Assembly (NCBI GenBank): GCA_963820995.1
Contig: CAWGCL010000004.1
Coordinates: 372,001 to 436,000, forward strand
Length of the DNA: 64,000 nucleotides
Source of the DNA: JAGTVG01 sp963820995
GTDB taxonomy: Bacteria; Bacteroidota; Bacteroidia; Cytophagales; Cyclobacteriaceae
Reading direction: 5' to 3'
The notes under the pieces: model-generated
What the model saw: the letters and a program-made list of their open reading frames with translations, nothing else
Databases searched by the model: none
Told to the model about the DNA's origin: nothing
Shown: one piece after another, positions 29,006 to 37,908 of the stretch
How the letters are laid out: the number at the start of each line of letters is the position of its first letter
How positions within the stretch are numbered: the first letter of the stretch is position 1
Position numbers and translations under genes: made by a program

Positions 29006-30307
29006 ATGAAATCTACGTTTTTAACACTTGCATTTATTCTTGTTGGATTTAGCTATGTTTTTGCACAAACACCAGGCTGGAATTGGCCGGAAGACAGACA
29101 AACTGCTGAGGAGAAGAATGTCATATACACTGATATGATGAAACTTGGCAATTATAAGCTTGCTGTTCCACCATTATCCTGGTTATTAGTCAACGCACCT
29201 GATTTAAATGAATCCATTTATATAAATGGTGCTAAAATCTATGAGAATCTAGTAGAATCTGAGAAGGATGAAAGTAAAAAGAAAGTATATCAGGATTCGG
29301 CTATCTTAATGTATGACCTCAGAATTAAGTATTTTAACGATGAGGCTGCAGTATTGAACCGGAAAGCTTTCACGGCATACAAATTCTTTAAAGACGATAA
29401 GGAAAAATATCAGGACCTTTTTGAGTTGTATCAAAAGACATTTGAACTCAATAAAAATAATGTATGGGATCAGAACTTATTGTCCTATATGGACATTATC
29501 AGACGATATAAATTGACTGGGGGTAGCATTTCCGATGAACAGGTGCTTGAAATATATGATGAAATCGTTGAGATAATCCAATTTAAGATTGATCAGGGGA
29601 AAAATGTTGACCGGCTTGAAATTATAAATGACAATGTTGATAAATTATTGGCAGCTACTGTTAAAGTCGACTGCGATTTTATCCAGAATACGCTTGGGCC
29701 TAAACTTCAAGAGGATCCAAGCGATTTGAAACTGGCTAAAAACATATTTAAACTATCAATGGCTGGCAAATGTCTTGATTCACCGATTTTCCTTGAAGCA
29801 GTTAGAGTGATGTTTGAACAAGAGCCAAATTTTGGTCTAGCCAAACTAATTGGTGACAGATCTTATGCCAGCGGTGATTTTGATTTGGCTTTACAATATT
29901 ATGGCGAGGCAGTGAAATTAACTGAAGATAATGTCAAAATTGCTGATATATACTTTAAGCAGGCGGATATCAAGAGCAGGCAAGGCAAAAAGCCGGCCGC
30001 AAGGGATTTTGCTAAAATGGCGTTAACTGCAGATCCTTCCTTGAAAAAAGCATGGACTTTGATAGGTAATTTGTATTATACAAGCTATAGTGATTGTAAA
30101 AAAGGACAAAACATAGTTGAAGATAGAGCAGTTTACTTTGCTGCATATGAAATGTATAGAAAAGCAGGCGATCAAGAGGCCATGAGAAGTGCCAAGGCCC
30201 AGTTCCCCTTAATGGAAGAAATCTTCACCTATAATATGGAAGTAGGACAGCCTATTAAGGTTGGTTGTTGGATCAATGAAGTCGTAACCATTCAGAGAAG
30301 AGATTAA
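29006..30307 (+). CDS. Secreted TPR protein
   Basis: About 433 residues. ATG 29006 gives a proper signal peptide ending at VFAQ; the longer frame from 28961 overlaps the upstream gene and is unlikely to be used. The mature chain starts TPGWNWPED and is helical with TPR-like units, for example LAKLIGDRSYASGDFDLALQYY and ADIYFKQADIKSRQGK (near residues 290-340). This family of periplasmic TPR proteins is common in Cytophagales and usually follows an outer-membrane barrel gene; a scaffold role is inferred. Confidence 0.78.
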   Translation: MKSTFLTLAFILVGFSYVFAQTPGWNWPEDRQTAEEKNVIYTDMMKLGNYKLAVPPLSWLLVNAPDLNESIYINGAKIYENLVESEKDESKKKVYQDSAILMYDLRIKYFNDEAAVLNRKAFTAYKFFKDDKEKYQDLFELYQKTFELNKNNVWDQNLLSYMDIIRRYKLTGGSISDEQVLEIYDEIVEIIQFKIDQGKNVDRLEIINDNVDKLLAATVKVDCDFIQNTLGPKLQEDPSDLKLAKNIFKLSMAGKCLDSPIFLEAVRVMFEQEPNFGLAKLIGDRSYASGDFDLALQYYGEAVKLTEDNVKIADIYFKQADIKSRQGKKPAARDFAKMALTADPSLKKAWTLIGNLYYTSYSDCKKGQNIVEDRAVYFAAYEMYRKAGDQEAMRSAKAQFPLMEEIFTYNMEVGQPIKVGCWINEVVTIQRRD

Positions 30308-30332
30308 TCAATTAAAATTTTCAATAAATAGC

Positions 30333-30361
30333 GGTCAATTTTAGCTAATTGACCGTTTTTT
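30333..30361 (+). terminator. Intrinsic terminator before lptC
   Basis: GGTCAATT, a 6-nt loop, AATTGACC, then a T-run: an 8-bp perfect stem. It ends the coaX-OMP-TPR transcript and shows that the TTG at 30349 cannot be the start of the next gene. Confidence 0.85.
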
Positions 30362-30366
30362 CATTT

Positions 30367-30894
30367 ATGGAATACAGGCTTTTATATTTACTATCTATTG
30401 TTTTCATCTGGATGGGGTGTAATGAAGTTCATGAGGAAAGTGAAATGCCCATCTATGAAGGACCAATTCTTGAATTGACCAATGCCACAACCTATTATAG
30501 TGATTCATCAGTAGTTAGAATAAAACTACAGGCCCCAAAACAATTGGAATTTGAAAACAATGATCGTGAATTCAAGGAAGGGATTTATCTGGAATTTTAT
30601 GAAGCTGATGGGTCCCTGTCATCCAATCTAGAAGCCAATTACTGCTATTATTATGCAAAAGAGGATAAATGGCGAGCTCTTGGAAATGTTATTGTTAGGA
30701 ATATAGCCAATAAGGAACAACTTAATACGGAAGAACTTTTCTGGGTTCCAGATGATGAAATTGTCTATACAAATAAATTTGTCAGGATCGAAACAGAAGG
30801 AGAAATAATAATGGGTGAAGGCTTAGAAGCAAAACAGGATTTTTCCTGGTGGACTTTGGAGGAGATGAGAGGCACCATATATTTAGATGAATAA
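30367..30894 (+). CDS. lptC: LPS export ABC transporter periplasmic protein LptC
   Basis: A 175-residue lipoprotein-type LptC. The signal reads MEYRLLYLL and ends in a lipobox with Cys at WMGC; the mature part contains the OstA/LptC beta-jelly signature (ELTNATTYYSDSSVVRIKLQAP, then EFKEGIYLEFYEADG). LptC bridges LptB2FG to the periplasmic LPS conduit. Enterobacterial LptC has a membrane anchor, whereas a lipid anchor is common in Bacteroidota. The start at ATG 30367 avoids the preceding terminator. It overlaps the next small gene by 8 bp. Confidence 0.88.
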   Translation: MEYRLLYLLSIVFIWMGCNEVHEESEMPIYEGPILELTNATTYYSDSSVVRIKLQAPKQLEFENNDREFKEGIYLEFYEADGSLSSNLEANYCYYYAKEDKWRALGNVIVRNIANKEQLNTEELFWVPDDEIVYTNKFVRIETEGEIIMGEGLEAKQDFSWWTLEEMRGTIYLDE

Positions 30895-31054
30895 GCGACT
30901 CAACACAATATTATTTTCACTTATTATTGTTGGTTTAATAATTGGAACCCATCAAACCATTACCGTTGGATTTCAGGAATCTTATTGGATTTTTATGCTT
31001 ACATTCGTAATATATCTTGTTTTTGTTTATAATAGGGGGAAAAACAAAAAGTAA
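30887..31054 (+). CDS. Small membrane protein between lptC and CNNM-type gene
   Basis: A 55-residue ORF, ATG at 30887, overlapping the lptC end by 8 bp and ending 14 bp before the next gene. It has two hydrophobic helices (about 8-20 and 33-48) joined by a short polar loop, and a basic tail RGKNKK. The coding overlap and tight spacing support a real gene. Its role is unknown. Confidence 0.65.
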   Translation: MNKRLNTILFSLIIVGLIIGTHQTITVGFQESYWIFMLTFVIYLVFVYNRGKNKK

Positions 31055-31068
31055 TTATTCAATGAAAA

Positions 31069-32343
31069 ATGGATAATTCCATAATTTTAATTCTTGTTTC
31101 TTTAATATTTTCCAGTTTTTTCTCAGGGATTGAAATCGCCTTTATTTCATCTGACCGGTTACATATCGCACTTGAAAAGGAGCGAGGTTCTATAGCAGGT
31201 AAAATTTTATCCAGATTTACAAAAAATCCAGCTCATTTTATTGGGACAACCTTAATAGGTAATACACTTTCTCTTGTTGTCTATGGGATATTTATGGCGA
31301 ATTTGATTGAGCCTATCTTGTCAGATATACTGCCAGAATATCTGAATAATCAGTCATTAGTATTAATAATTCAGACAATTCTGGCCACATTGATCGTCCT
31401 TCTAACCGCTGAATTTTTGCCTAAAATAATTTTCAGGATAAATCCGAATTTCTTACTAAGTGTATTTGCTATTCCTCTAATCATTATATATTTCATTTTA
31501 TACCCAGTGGTTTACGGGATTGTTGGATTGTCAAAATATATAATTATCAAAGTATTACATCTGAATTTTAAGGAAGATGAGCCTGTATTTAGCCTTACAG
31601 ATCTTAATGAGTTTATTCAAAGTAAATTCGTCGAAGACAAGGTAGAAGGGAAATTTGATATTGATACTAAGATTTTTAATAATGCGCTCGAATTCAAAAC
31701 AGTTAAACTACGAGAATGTATGATTCCGCGTACAGAAATTGTAGCTGTTGAATTGCACAGTGATATTGAAACACTCAGAAATGAGTTTGTCGAGAGTGGT
31801 TTATCTAAAATACTTGTTTACAAAGAATCCATTGATGATATAATTGGATATTGTCATTCACTGGAATTGTTTAAAAAGCCTAAAGATATAGAAAGTATTT
31901 TGTCACCCTTAATTATTGTACCTGAGACACTTTTAGCTAATGAACTACTTGTTCAGTTTATAACAGAAAGAAAATCATTGGCTCTGGTTGTTGATGAGTT
32001 TGGAGGTACTTCGGGGATAGTTACAATAGAGGATATCATAGAAGAGATATTTGGTGAGATCGAAGATGAACATGATGAACAGGATCTGGTTGAGCATAAA
32101 TTAGATGACGACAGTTATCTTATAAGTGCCCGACATGAGATAGATTATTTAAATGAAAAGTATAATTGGAATTTGCCATTGGGAGATTATGATACAATAG
32201 GTGGATTGATTTTGTCCATCACTGAAGATATTCCTTCACTTAATCAGGATATTGTTATTGAACAATTCAAATTTCACATAGTATCGATTGAAGAAAACAG
32301 AATAAACCTCGTAAAAATGTCCTTGCTTCAGGGCAAGGATTAG
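31069..32343 (+). CDS. CNNM/CorC-type membrane protein (DUF21, CBS pair, transporter-associated domain)
   Basis: A 424-residue 'hemolysin family' protein. The DUF21 membrane domain (about 1-165, three to four helices with FSGIEIAFISS) is followed by a CBS pair (MIPRTEIVAVE ... VDEFGGTSGIVTIEDIIEEIFGEIEDE) and a C-terminal CorC_HlyC domain. The family includes Mg2+/Co2+ transporters and GldE of gliding bacteria; the usual gldE neighbours are absent, so I do not assign GldE. Located right after lptC and the small membrane protein. Confidence 0.88.
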   Translation: MDNSIILILVSLIFSSFFSGIEIAFISSDRLHIALEKERGSIAGKILSRFTKNPAHFIGTTLIGNTLSLVVYGIFMANLIEPILSDILPEYLNNQSLVLIIQTILATLIVLLTAEFLPKIIFRINPNFLLSVFAIPLIIIYFILYPVVYGIVGLSKYIIIKVLHLNFKEDEPVFSLTDLNEFIQSKFVEDKVEGKFDIDTKIFNNALEFKTVKLRECMIPRTEIVAVELHSDIETLRNEFVESGLSKILVYKESIDDIIGYCHSLELFKKPKDIESILSPLIIVPETLLANELLVQFITERKSLALVVDEFGGTSGIVTIEDIIEEIFGEIEDEHDEQDLVEHKLDDDSYLISARHEIDYLNEKYNWNLPLGDYDTIGGLILSITEDIPSLNQDIVIEQFKFHIVSIEENRINLVKMSLLQGKD

Positions 32344-32371
32344 TAGTTGACACATAATGCCTACCTTCAAA

Positions 32372-32403
32372 TTTTGAGTTTACTATTAATGTATATATTT
32401 TTG
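32372..32403 (+). promoter_or_regulatory. Consensus Bacteroidota promoter of the ppiD-like gene
   Basis: TTTTG at 32372-32376, exactly 19 bp, then TATTTTTG at 32396-32403, a perfect match to TTTG-N19-TAnnTTTG, followed by CGCCAC. The gene starts 21 bp downstream. Confidence 0.75.
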
Positions 32404-32423
32404 CGCCACTTAATATACGTAGA

Positions 32424-34532
32424 ATGGCACTAATTAGTAAAATAAGAGAAAAAACTGGATTAGCGGTTGGAATAATTGCATTTGGATTAATTCTGTTCCT
32501 TGTGGGTGGAGATATACTTGGGCCAAATTCAGTGATACTGGGTAAAAACAAGGCAGAAGTAGGAGAAATCGCGGGCCAGAAGATAAGTCATGAAGAATAT
32601 ATTCAGCAGATAGAAGAGCTGAAATATAATTATAGTTTGAATTTTGGCCGTAATCCCTCTGAAAATGAAATGATAGCCATCAGGCAACAAGCCTGGGATT
32701 ATTTAATAGTGAAAAAAGCTTTTCAGAAAGAATACGATGAACTTGGATTATCTGTTACGGAAGAGGAACTCGTGGATATGGTTCAGGGGAAAAATATTCA
32801 TCCGGATCTTGTACAGGCCTTTACAAATCCAGAAACTGGTCAGTTTGACAGGGAACAAATTGTAATATATTTACAGCAGATCAATCAAATGCCCCCCCAA
32901 CAGCAAGCAGGCTGGTATCTTTTTGAAAGCAACCTTGAACCTTCTAGACTCCGGTTAAAATTTGATAATTTAATTATAAATACAGATTACGTTACGGAGG
33001 TTGAAGCCGAACAGCAGTATCAACAGGAGAATGGAGTAGCAGAGATAAAATATCTATACATCCCATATTATTCCTTAAGTGATACCACAGTTACTGTTAC
33101 TGACAGCGATCTTGAAAAATATCTTTCTGAACATCAGAAAAGTTATCAAAACGAAGATACCCGATCTATTATATATGTTAGTTTCCCAATTGTGCCTTCC
33201 TCAGACGATTCCTTATTCTTTATGGACGAGATGGATAAATTAGCTAAAGAGTTTGCTGCAATTGATGATGATTCGATTTACGCGAGGATAAACACCGACG
33301 GGGATGCACCGTTTGGAACCTATACCATTGGCCAGCTCCCAGCAAGAGTAAGAAATGAATTGGATGATTTAAAGGCGGGTTACGTTATAGGTCCTTATCT
33401 TCAAACAGGGAATTATATAGTTAATAAAGTCACTGAAGTTCTTGAAGATACCTTATTTTATGCTAGAGCAAGTCATATCCTTATTAAACCCGAATCTGAA
33501 AGTACCGCAGATAAAAATAATGCCAGACAGGAAGCACAAAGATTATTAAACCAGATCAGGAATGGAGCCAATTTTGCCCTGATTGCCAGAGATAATAGTG
33601 ATGATCCCAGTAGCTCTGCGGGAGGAGATCTTGGATGGTTTGATCAAAATAGAATGGTTAAGCCATTTGCTGATGCTGTATTTTCAAGGACTAGTGAAGG
33701 CCTCATCCCAAGAGTGATAGAGACCGAATTTGGTTTCCATATAATTGATGTTACAGCAACGAAAACAAACAAATTATTTAAAGTAGCCACCATTGAGAGG
33801 GAAATTAGTGCCAGTGATATTACACGTGATGAAGCATTTCGAAAAGCAGATTATTTTGCAAGTCTTACAGCAAATCGTGAAGAGTTTGATAGGAATGCGG
33901 CCAATGATTCATTAACTATAAATGAAGCCAAGGATTTGAAAAATGATGATCGAAGAATAGGTGGTCTGGGAGATGCACGAGAGATAATACGATGGGCTTT
34001 TCTGGAAGCATCCATAGATCAGGCCTCAACTGTTTTTGAATTGGATGACCAATATATTATTGCCGTGTTAACTGACAAAACAGAAGAAGGCCCAGCGGAC
34101 ATTGAAGATGTCAGGATTCAACTGACCCCCAAGGTGAAAAATGAACTGAAGGCTGAGAAAATCGTGCAGAAATTGAATGGCCTTGATGGAACGCTTGATG
34201 AAATTGCTGAAAAATATGGTAGTGATGCAAGGGTATACGAATCATTCGATATAAAATTATCATCAAACTCGATTCCTAATATAGGATTTGCACCAATAGC
34301 TGTAGGGACAATATTTTCTTTAAATGAAGGGGAAACTTCAGAACCGATCATCGAAAATGATGGCGTGGTTATCATTCAATTGAATTCTTTAATAGAATCT
34401 CCTGAAATTGCAGATTATACAAGTTATAAAAACCAATTATTACAAAGGCGGTCAAGCAGAACTTCATATCTAACAGCTGAAGCTCTTAAGGAATATTCTG
34501 ACATAGTAGATGAGAGATACCGGTTTTTCTAA
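32424..34532 (+). CDS. PpiD-like periplasmic chaperone / peptidyl-prolyl isomerase
   Basis: A 702-residue protein with one N-terminal membrane anchor (about 11-31), a SurA_N-type chaperone segment, and a parvulin rotamase domain at about 345-450 (ASHILIKPESES, FALIARDNSDDPSSSAGGDLGWF, ETEFGFHIIDV). Architecture matches PpiD, which assists folding of outer-membrane and secreted proteins at the SecYEG exit. It has its own consensus promoter. Three further SurA-type genes lie at 56.9-61.6 kb. Confidence 0.92.
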   Translation: MALISKIREKTGLAVGIIAFGLILFLVGGDILGPNSVILGKNKAEVGEIAGQKISHEEYIQQIEELKYNYSLNFGRNPSENEMIAIRQQAWDYLIVKKAFQKEYDELGLSVTEEELVDMVQGKNIHPDLVQAFTNPETGQFDREQIVIYLQQINQMPPQQQAGWYLFESNLEPSRLRLKFDNLIINTDYVTEVEAEQQYQQENGVAEIKYLYIPYYSLSDTTVTVTDSDLEKYLSEHQKSYQNEDTRSIIYVSFPIVPSSDDSLFFMDEMDKLAKEFAAIDDDSIYARINTDGDAPFGTYTIGQLPARVRNELDDLKAGYVIGPYLQTGNYIVNKVTEVLEDTLFYARASHILIKPESESTADKNNARQEAQRLLNQIRNGANFALIARDNSDDPSSSAGGDLGWFDQNRMVKPFADAVFSRTSEGLIPRVIETEFGFHIIDVTATKTNKLFKVATIEREISASDITRDEAFRKADYFASLTANREEFDRNAANDSLTINEAKDLKNDDRRIGGLGDAREIIRWAFLEASIDQASTVFELDDQYIIAVLTDKTEEGPADIEDVRIQLTPKVKNELKAEKIVQKLNGLDGTLDEIAEKYGSDARVYESFDIKLSSNSIPNIGFAPIAVGTIFSLNEGETSEPIIENDGVVIIQLNSLIESPEIADYTSYKNQLLQRRSSRTSYLTAEALKEYSDIVDERYRFF

Positions 34533-34672
34533 GATTCAGGGATTATTCTTAAATAAAGTTTATTAGAAAGTAATTACGCTAAGATCTAGCATATAGAGAT
34601 TAGAATCGGATTTTACCGATATAACGGATAAGTGATCTAATAACTTTCTGTTTAATAGCTTTAAACAATGTA

Positions 34673-34939
34673 ATGAAAGATCAGTCCAATTTTGACGACT
34701 TCAGGAAACAACTTCAGGATCATTATAGATTTCCTACTTTATATTTATTTAAATTCATTGTACCTTCGGAGAGGTCTGAGGATTTCAGGAACCTTTTTCC
34801 AGACATCCAATTTGAACCAAAACCATCGAAAACAGGAAAATATATTAGTTTCTCCAAGAAGCATAGGGTTATGTCCAGCGAAGAGGTCATAGAAATATAT
34901 AAGAAAGCTTATACAATAGATGGGATCATCTCCTTATGA
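34673..34939 (+). CDS. DUF493 family protein
   Basis: An 88-residue protein with a ferredoxin-like alpha/beta plait. It has the family start FDDFRKQLQDHYRFPTLYLFKFIVP and the later SKTGKYISFSKKHRVMSSEEVIEIYKKAYTIDGI, typical of DUF493 (YbeD-like). YbeD-like proteins are regulatory-fold small proteins; the role here is unknown. It stands about 140 bp after the ppiD-like gene. Confidence 0.88.
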   Translation: MKDQSNFDDFRKQLQDHYRFPTLYLFKFIVPSERSEDFRNLFPDIQFEPKPSKTGKYISFSKKHRVMSSEEVIEIYKKAYTIDGIISL

Positions 34940-35005
34940 TCTCATGTTTTTTATTCAATTGATTTTAAGTATATGCTAAAAATGATATATTTTTAAATTA
35001 ATTCT

Positions 35006-35701
35006 ATGTACAGGTATTTTCAATATATCTTTTTTTGCTTCATAATTGGTTGCATGCCTCCTCAACCTGATAAAAAAAAGAATGAATTTCCGGAAGATAC
35101 CATTGATTCAAAAATCTCTGGGCAGATCCCCATAGAAGACTTTGATATACTTATGCAGGAAAGTGAAGATCCTGGAAGGGTTACCTGGCAGAATCCTGAA
35201 ATGGTTATATCTAAAATGGGCAATATAAATAATCTTGTGGTAGCAGATATTGGAACTGGCACAGGTTATTTTGCGGTTCGGATTGTAAAGAAAGGAGGAT
35301 CTGTTATTGGCATAGACATTGATCAGAAGGCCATAGATTATATCGAGGAAAGAAAATCTGAACTTTCTCCTCAAATAGCCAATCGGTTGACTACTCGATT
35401 GTCATACCCTGATGATCCCAGACTGGCTGCTAGCGAGACAGATTGGGTAATAATAATAAACACATATTGTTTTATTGATGACAGAATTAATTACCTGAAG
35501 AAAGTTATCAACGGTTTAAAGAAGAATGGAAAGATCATGATTGTTGATTATAAAGTGGGGGATATACCTGTTGGTCCGGATGATTCTATAAAAGTGCCCA
35601 TAACCAAAGCCATAACTGAGGTAAAATCAGCGGGTTTCAGAATACTTGAAATTGATAATAGTAGTCTGCAATACCAGTACATTCTTGTTGCTCAACGGTA
35701 A
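35006..35701 (+). CDS. SAM-dependent methyltransferase fold with lipoprotein signal
   Basis: A 231-residue protein whose N-terminus (MYRYFQYIFFCFIIGC) is a signal helix ending in a lipobox Cys, followed by a Rossmann methyltransferase: motif I VADIGTGTGYFAVRI (about 75-90), acidic motif GIDIDQKA, post-motif VIIINTYCF and C-terminal strands. The combination is odd, because SAM is cytoplasmic while the lipobox predicts export. A true start further in would remove the signal, but no later Met before the fold is well placed. It is 6 bp upstream of the DUF4105 gene. Confidence 0.8.
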   Translation: MYRYFQYIFFCFIIGCMPPQPDKKKNEFPEDTIDSKISGQIPIEDFDILMQESEDPGRVTWQNPEMVISKMGNINNLVVADIGTGTGYFAVRIVKKGGSVIGIDIDQKAIDYIEERKSELSPQIANRLTTRLSYPDDPRLAASETDWVIIINTYCFIDDRINYLKKVINGLKKNGKIMIVDYKVGDIPVGPDDSIKVPITKAITEVKSAGFRILEIDNSSLQYQYILVAQR

Positions 35702-35707
35702 GATAAT

Positions 35708-36928
35708 ATGCGTATTTGCCATATCATAATATTCATTTTAATACTGTATATTCCAAACAGAATATCATATGCTCAGGGCGATTCTGTAAGTTTTCCGATA
35801 TTAACCGAAAATGCACAGATTAGCTTAATAACCGGAGAGCCTGGAAAAGAGCTATATGCCGTGTTTGGTCATAGTGCAATTCGAGTATACGATCCAGCGA
35901 ATGGAATTGATCTGGTATATAATTATGGTACTTTTGATTTTGATGCTCCTGGATTTTATCCTAAATTTTTAATGGGTAAGTTGAATTATTTCTTAACCGT
36001 CTACGAATTTAAAAGGATGGTGTATGCCTACAAGTATTATAATCAATCTTTGTATGAACAAATTTTAAATCTCAATTATGATGAAAAAGTAGCAGTATAC
36101 AATTTTATAAACAACAACTACCTGCCTGAAAACAGATATTATCTATATGATTTTTTCTTCGATAATTGCTCTTCCAGAATAAGAGATGTGCTTGAAATTG
36201 TACTTGGGGACAGATTGTATTTTGATGATCAGCATATAGAAAATCCGAAAACCTTTCGACAGCTACTGGATGAATTTCTGTTACGTTCAAAATATGAAGA
36301 TTTTGGAATAGATCTTATTATTGGCCGGCCCGCTGATGTTATAGCATCCCCCAGGGAATATATGTTTTTACCTTATAAATTATTCGATGCTTTTGAATAT
36401 GCTGTAATTATCCGGGGTGATAAAAAAAGTCCGCTTGTAAAGGCTACAATAACAATTCATCAATCTGTTAAAATTCCTGAAAATGGGGCAATTCAGATAT
36501 CCCCATTACTTCTATTCTGGACTTTATTTGCAATTGTTCTTGGTTTGTCTTTAATCTTAAATCGAAATAAAAAGGTATTTAAATATATTGATATTATTCT
36601 TTTTTTAGCAGTTGGATTGGTGGGTATATTGATTTCCTTTCTATGGTTTGTTACCGATCATATTACAACCAAAGACAATTTAAATCTATTGTGGGCTTTC
36701 CCACTCCATTTGATTTTGCCCTTTATTATCCTAAGGAACAAAAAACCAACCTGGATAAAATATTATTTTCAGTTCTGGATGATTTTTCTGATACTATTTC
36801 TAGCCTCCTGGGCTATTTTGCCTCAGCAACTACATGTTGCCAATATCCCAATAATATTAATACTTATTGTAAGGTTCTTTTATAATTCAAAAAATAATAA
36901 TAGTAAGGATGTGGAAAGAAGAAAGTAA
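35708..36928 (+). CDS. DUF4105 membrane protein
   Basis: A 406-residue protein with a signal peptide (cleaved near SYAQ), a periplasmic DUF4105 (Lnb N-terminal-like) domain with HSAIRVYDP and DFFFDNCSSRIRD (Asn-Cys as possible catalytic elements), and four or five C-terminal membrane helices from about residue 260. The Cys after FFFDN fits a papain-like (NlpC/P60-like) relation proposed for the Lnb fold; activity is not shown here. Starts 6 bp after the methyltransferase gene and overlaps the next gene by 20 bp. Confidence 0.85.
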   Translation: MRICHIIIFILILYIPNRISYAQGDSVSFPILTENAQISLITGEPGKELYAVFGHSAIRVYDPANGIDLVYNYGTFDFDAPGFYPKFLMGKLNYFLTVYEFKRMVYAYKYYNQSLYEQILNLNYDEKVAVYNFINNNYLPENRYYLYDFFFDNCSSRIRDVLEIVLGDRLYFDDQHIENPKTFRQLLDEFLLRSKYEDFGIDLIIGRPADVIASPREYMFLPYKLFDAFEYAVIIRGDKKSPLVKATITIHQSVKIPENGAIQISPLLLFWTLFAIVLGLSLILNRNKKVFKYIDIILFLAVGLVGILISFLWFVTDHITTKDNLNLLWAFPLHLILPFIILRNKKPTWIKYYFQFWMIFLILFLASWAILPQQLHVANIPIILILIVRFFYNSKNNNSKDVERRK

Positions 36929-37145
36929 TTGCCTGTATAGATCATTTAAATTCAAAGATTTCGTAGAAGCTTTTGCATTTATAACAAGTGTGGCCCTGAT
37001 TGCTGAGAAACTAAATCACCATCCACGATGGAGCAATGTTTATAATGAAGTGGAGATCAGATTAAACACACATGATGAAGGGGGTATTGTTACTGATAAA
37101 GATCGTCAGTTAGCAAGTGAAATCGATAAGCTGGTTACAAATTAG
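36909..37145 (+). CDS. phhB: 4a-hydroxytetrahydrobiopterin dehydratase
   Basis: A 78-residue PCD-like protein. It contains FKDFVEAFAFITSVALIAEKLNHHPRW, with the catalytic HHP motif, and the closing NEVEIRLNTHDEGGIVTDKD. The enzyme recycles pterin cofactor for aromatic hydroxylases; members in bacteria may also act in molybdopterin metabolism. No hydroxylase gene is adjacent. It overlaps DUF4105 by 20 bp, and rsmI follows directly. Confidence 0.9.
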   Translation: MWKEESNCLYRSFKFKDFVEAFAFITSVALIAEKLNHHPRWSNVYNEVEIRLNTHDEGGIVTDKDRQLASEIDKLVTN

Positions 37146-37146
37146 A

Positions 37147-37830
37147 ATGAAAGAAACTGCACAATTTTTTTTGATACCTACCCCAATAGGAAACCTCGAG
37201 GATATTACATTAAGAGCACTCCGCTTGTTGAAAGAGGTAGATGTCATCCTGGCAGAGGATACGCGGAATACTTCTCATCTTTTAAAGTTTTATGAGATTA
37301 AAAATACCTTAAAGAGTTATCATTCTTACAATGAGCACAAAATCCAGCAGTTAATTATAAATTCATTAAAGGAGGGATCTAAAATGGCATTGGTGACTGA
37401 TGCTGGAACCCCCGGTATTTCGGATCCCGGATATTTGATTGTTAAAGCTTGTCTTATGAATGATATTGAAATCGAGTGCCTCCCTGGTCCTACCGCGTTT
37501 GTGCCTGCTCTTGTCAAATCGGGGCTACCAACAGATAGGTTTTCTTTTGAGGGTTTCCTGCCACATAAAAAAGGCCGCAAGAAACGACTTGATACATTGA
37601 TCAATGAAAAGCGAACTATGATATTTTATGAATCGCCTTACAGGATTATAAAAACATTAAATGATTTTATCTCATACTTTGGCCCTTCCAGGAAAGCATC
37701 CGTTTCGAGAGAATTAACCAAGAGATATGAGGAAACGGTGAATGGTGATCTTGAATCAATAATTCATCATTTTGAAGAAGATGGAAAAGTAAAGGGTGAA
37801 TTCGTGATCATTGTACAGGGTGAATATTAG
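37147..37830 (+). CDS. rsmI: 16S rRNA (cytidine(1402)-2'-O)-methyltransferase RsmI
   Basis: A 227-residue tetrapyrrole-methylase-fold enzyme that methylates the 2'-OH of C1402 in 16S rRNA. Seen are LIPTPIGNLEDITLRALRLL, AEDTRNTSHLL, VTDAGTPGISDPGY, GPTAFVPALVKSGLP and the FYESPYRI segment. ATG 37147 begins right after the phhB stop; the frame opens earlier at 37117, within phhB. It is the last gene of a compact run beginning with the methyltransferase at 35.0 kb. Confidence 0.95.
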   Translation: MKETAQFFLIPTPIGNLEDITLRALRLLKEVDVILAEDTRNTSHLLKFYEIKNTLKSYHSYNEHKIQQLIINSLKEGSKMALVTDAGTPGISDPGYLIVKACLMNDIEIECLPGPTAFVPALVKSGLPTDRFSFEGFLPHKKGRKKRLDTLINEKRTMIFYESPYRIIKTLNDFISYFGPSRKASVSRELTKRYEETVNGDLESIIHHFEEDGKVKGEFVIIVQGEY

Positions 37831-37874
37831 CTGATCATTAACATTTTGTCCTTTTTTCATGATATTTTATAAAG

Positions 37875-37882
37875 TACTTTTG
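37875..37882 (+). promoter_or_regulatory. Probable -7 element upstream of the inositol phosphatase gene
   Basis: TACTTTTG matches TAnnTTTG and lies 27 bp upstream of the gene. A TTTG sequence further upstream is 26 bp away instead of 19, so the -33 part is weak. Confidence 0.4.
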
Positions 37883-37908
37883 CTTAGAAAAATCAAAATT
37901 AATTTTAA

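Noticed and set aside
30349..30366. TTG start for lptC
   Set aside because: It lies inside the terminator hairpin; ATG 30367 gives a proper lipoprotein signal.
31069..32343. GldE gliding protein
   Set aside because: The architecture is shared by general CNNM/CorC proteins, and the gldD and ssb neighbours expected for gldE are absent.
34533..34672. Possible tRNA or small RNA after the ppiD-like gene
   Set aside because: No acceptor stem, T-loop or CCA end can be folded from it; only weak A/T dyads are seen.
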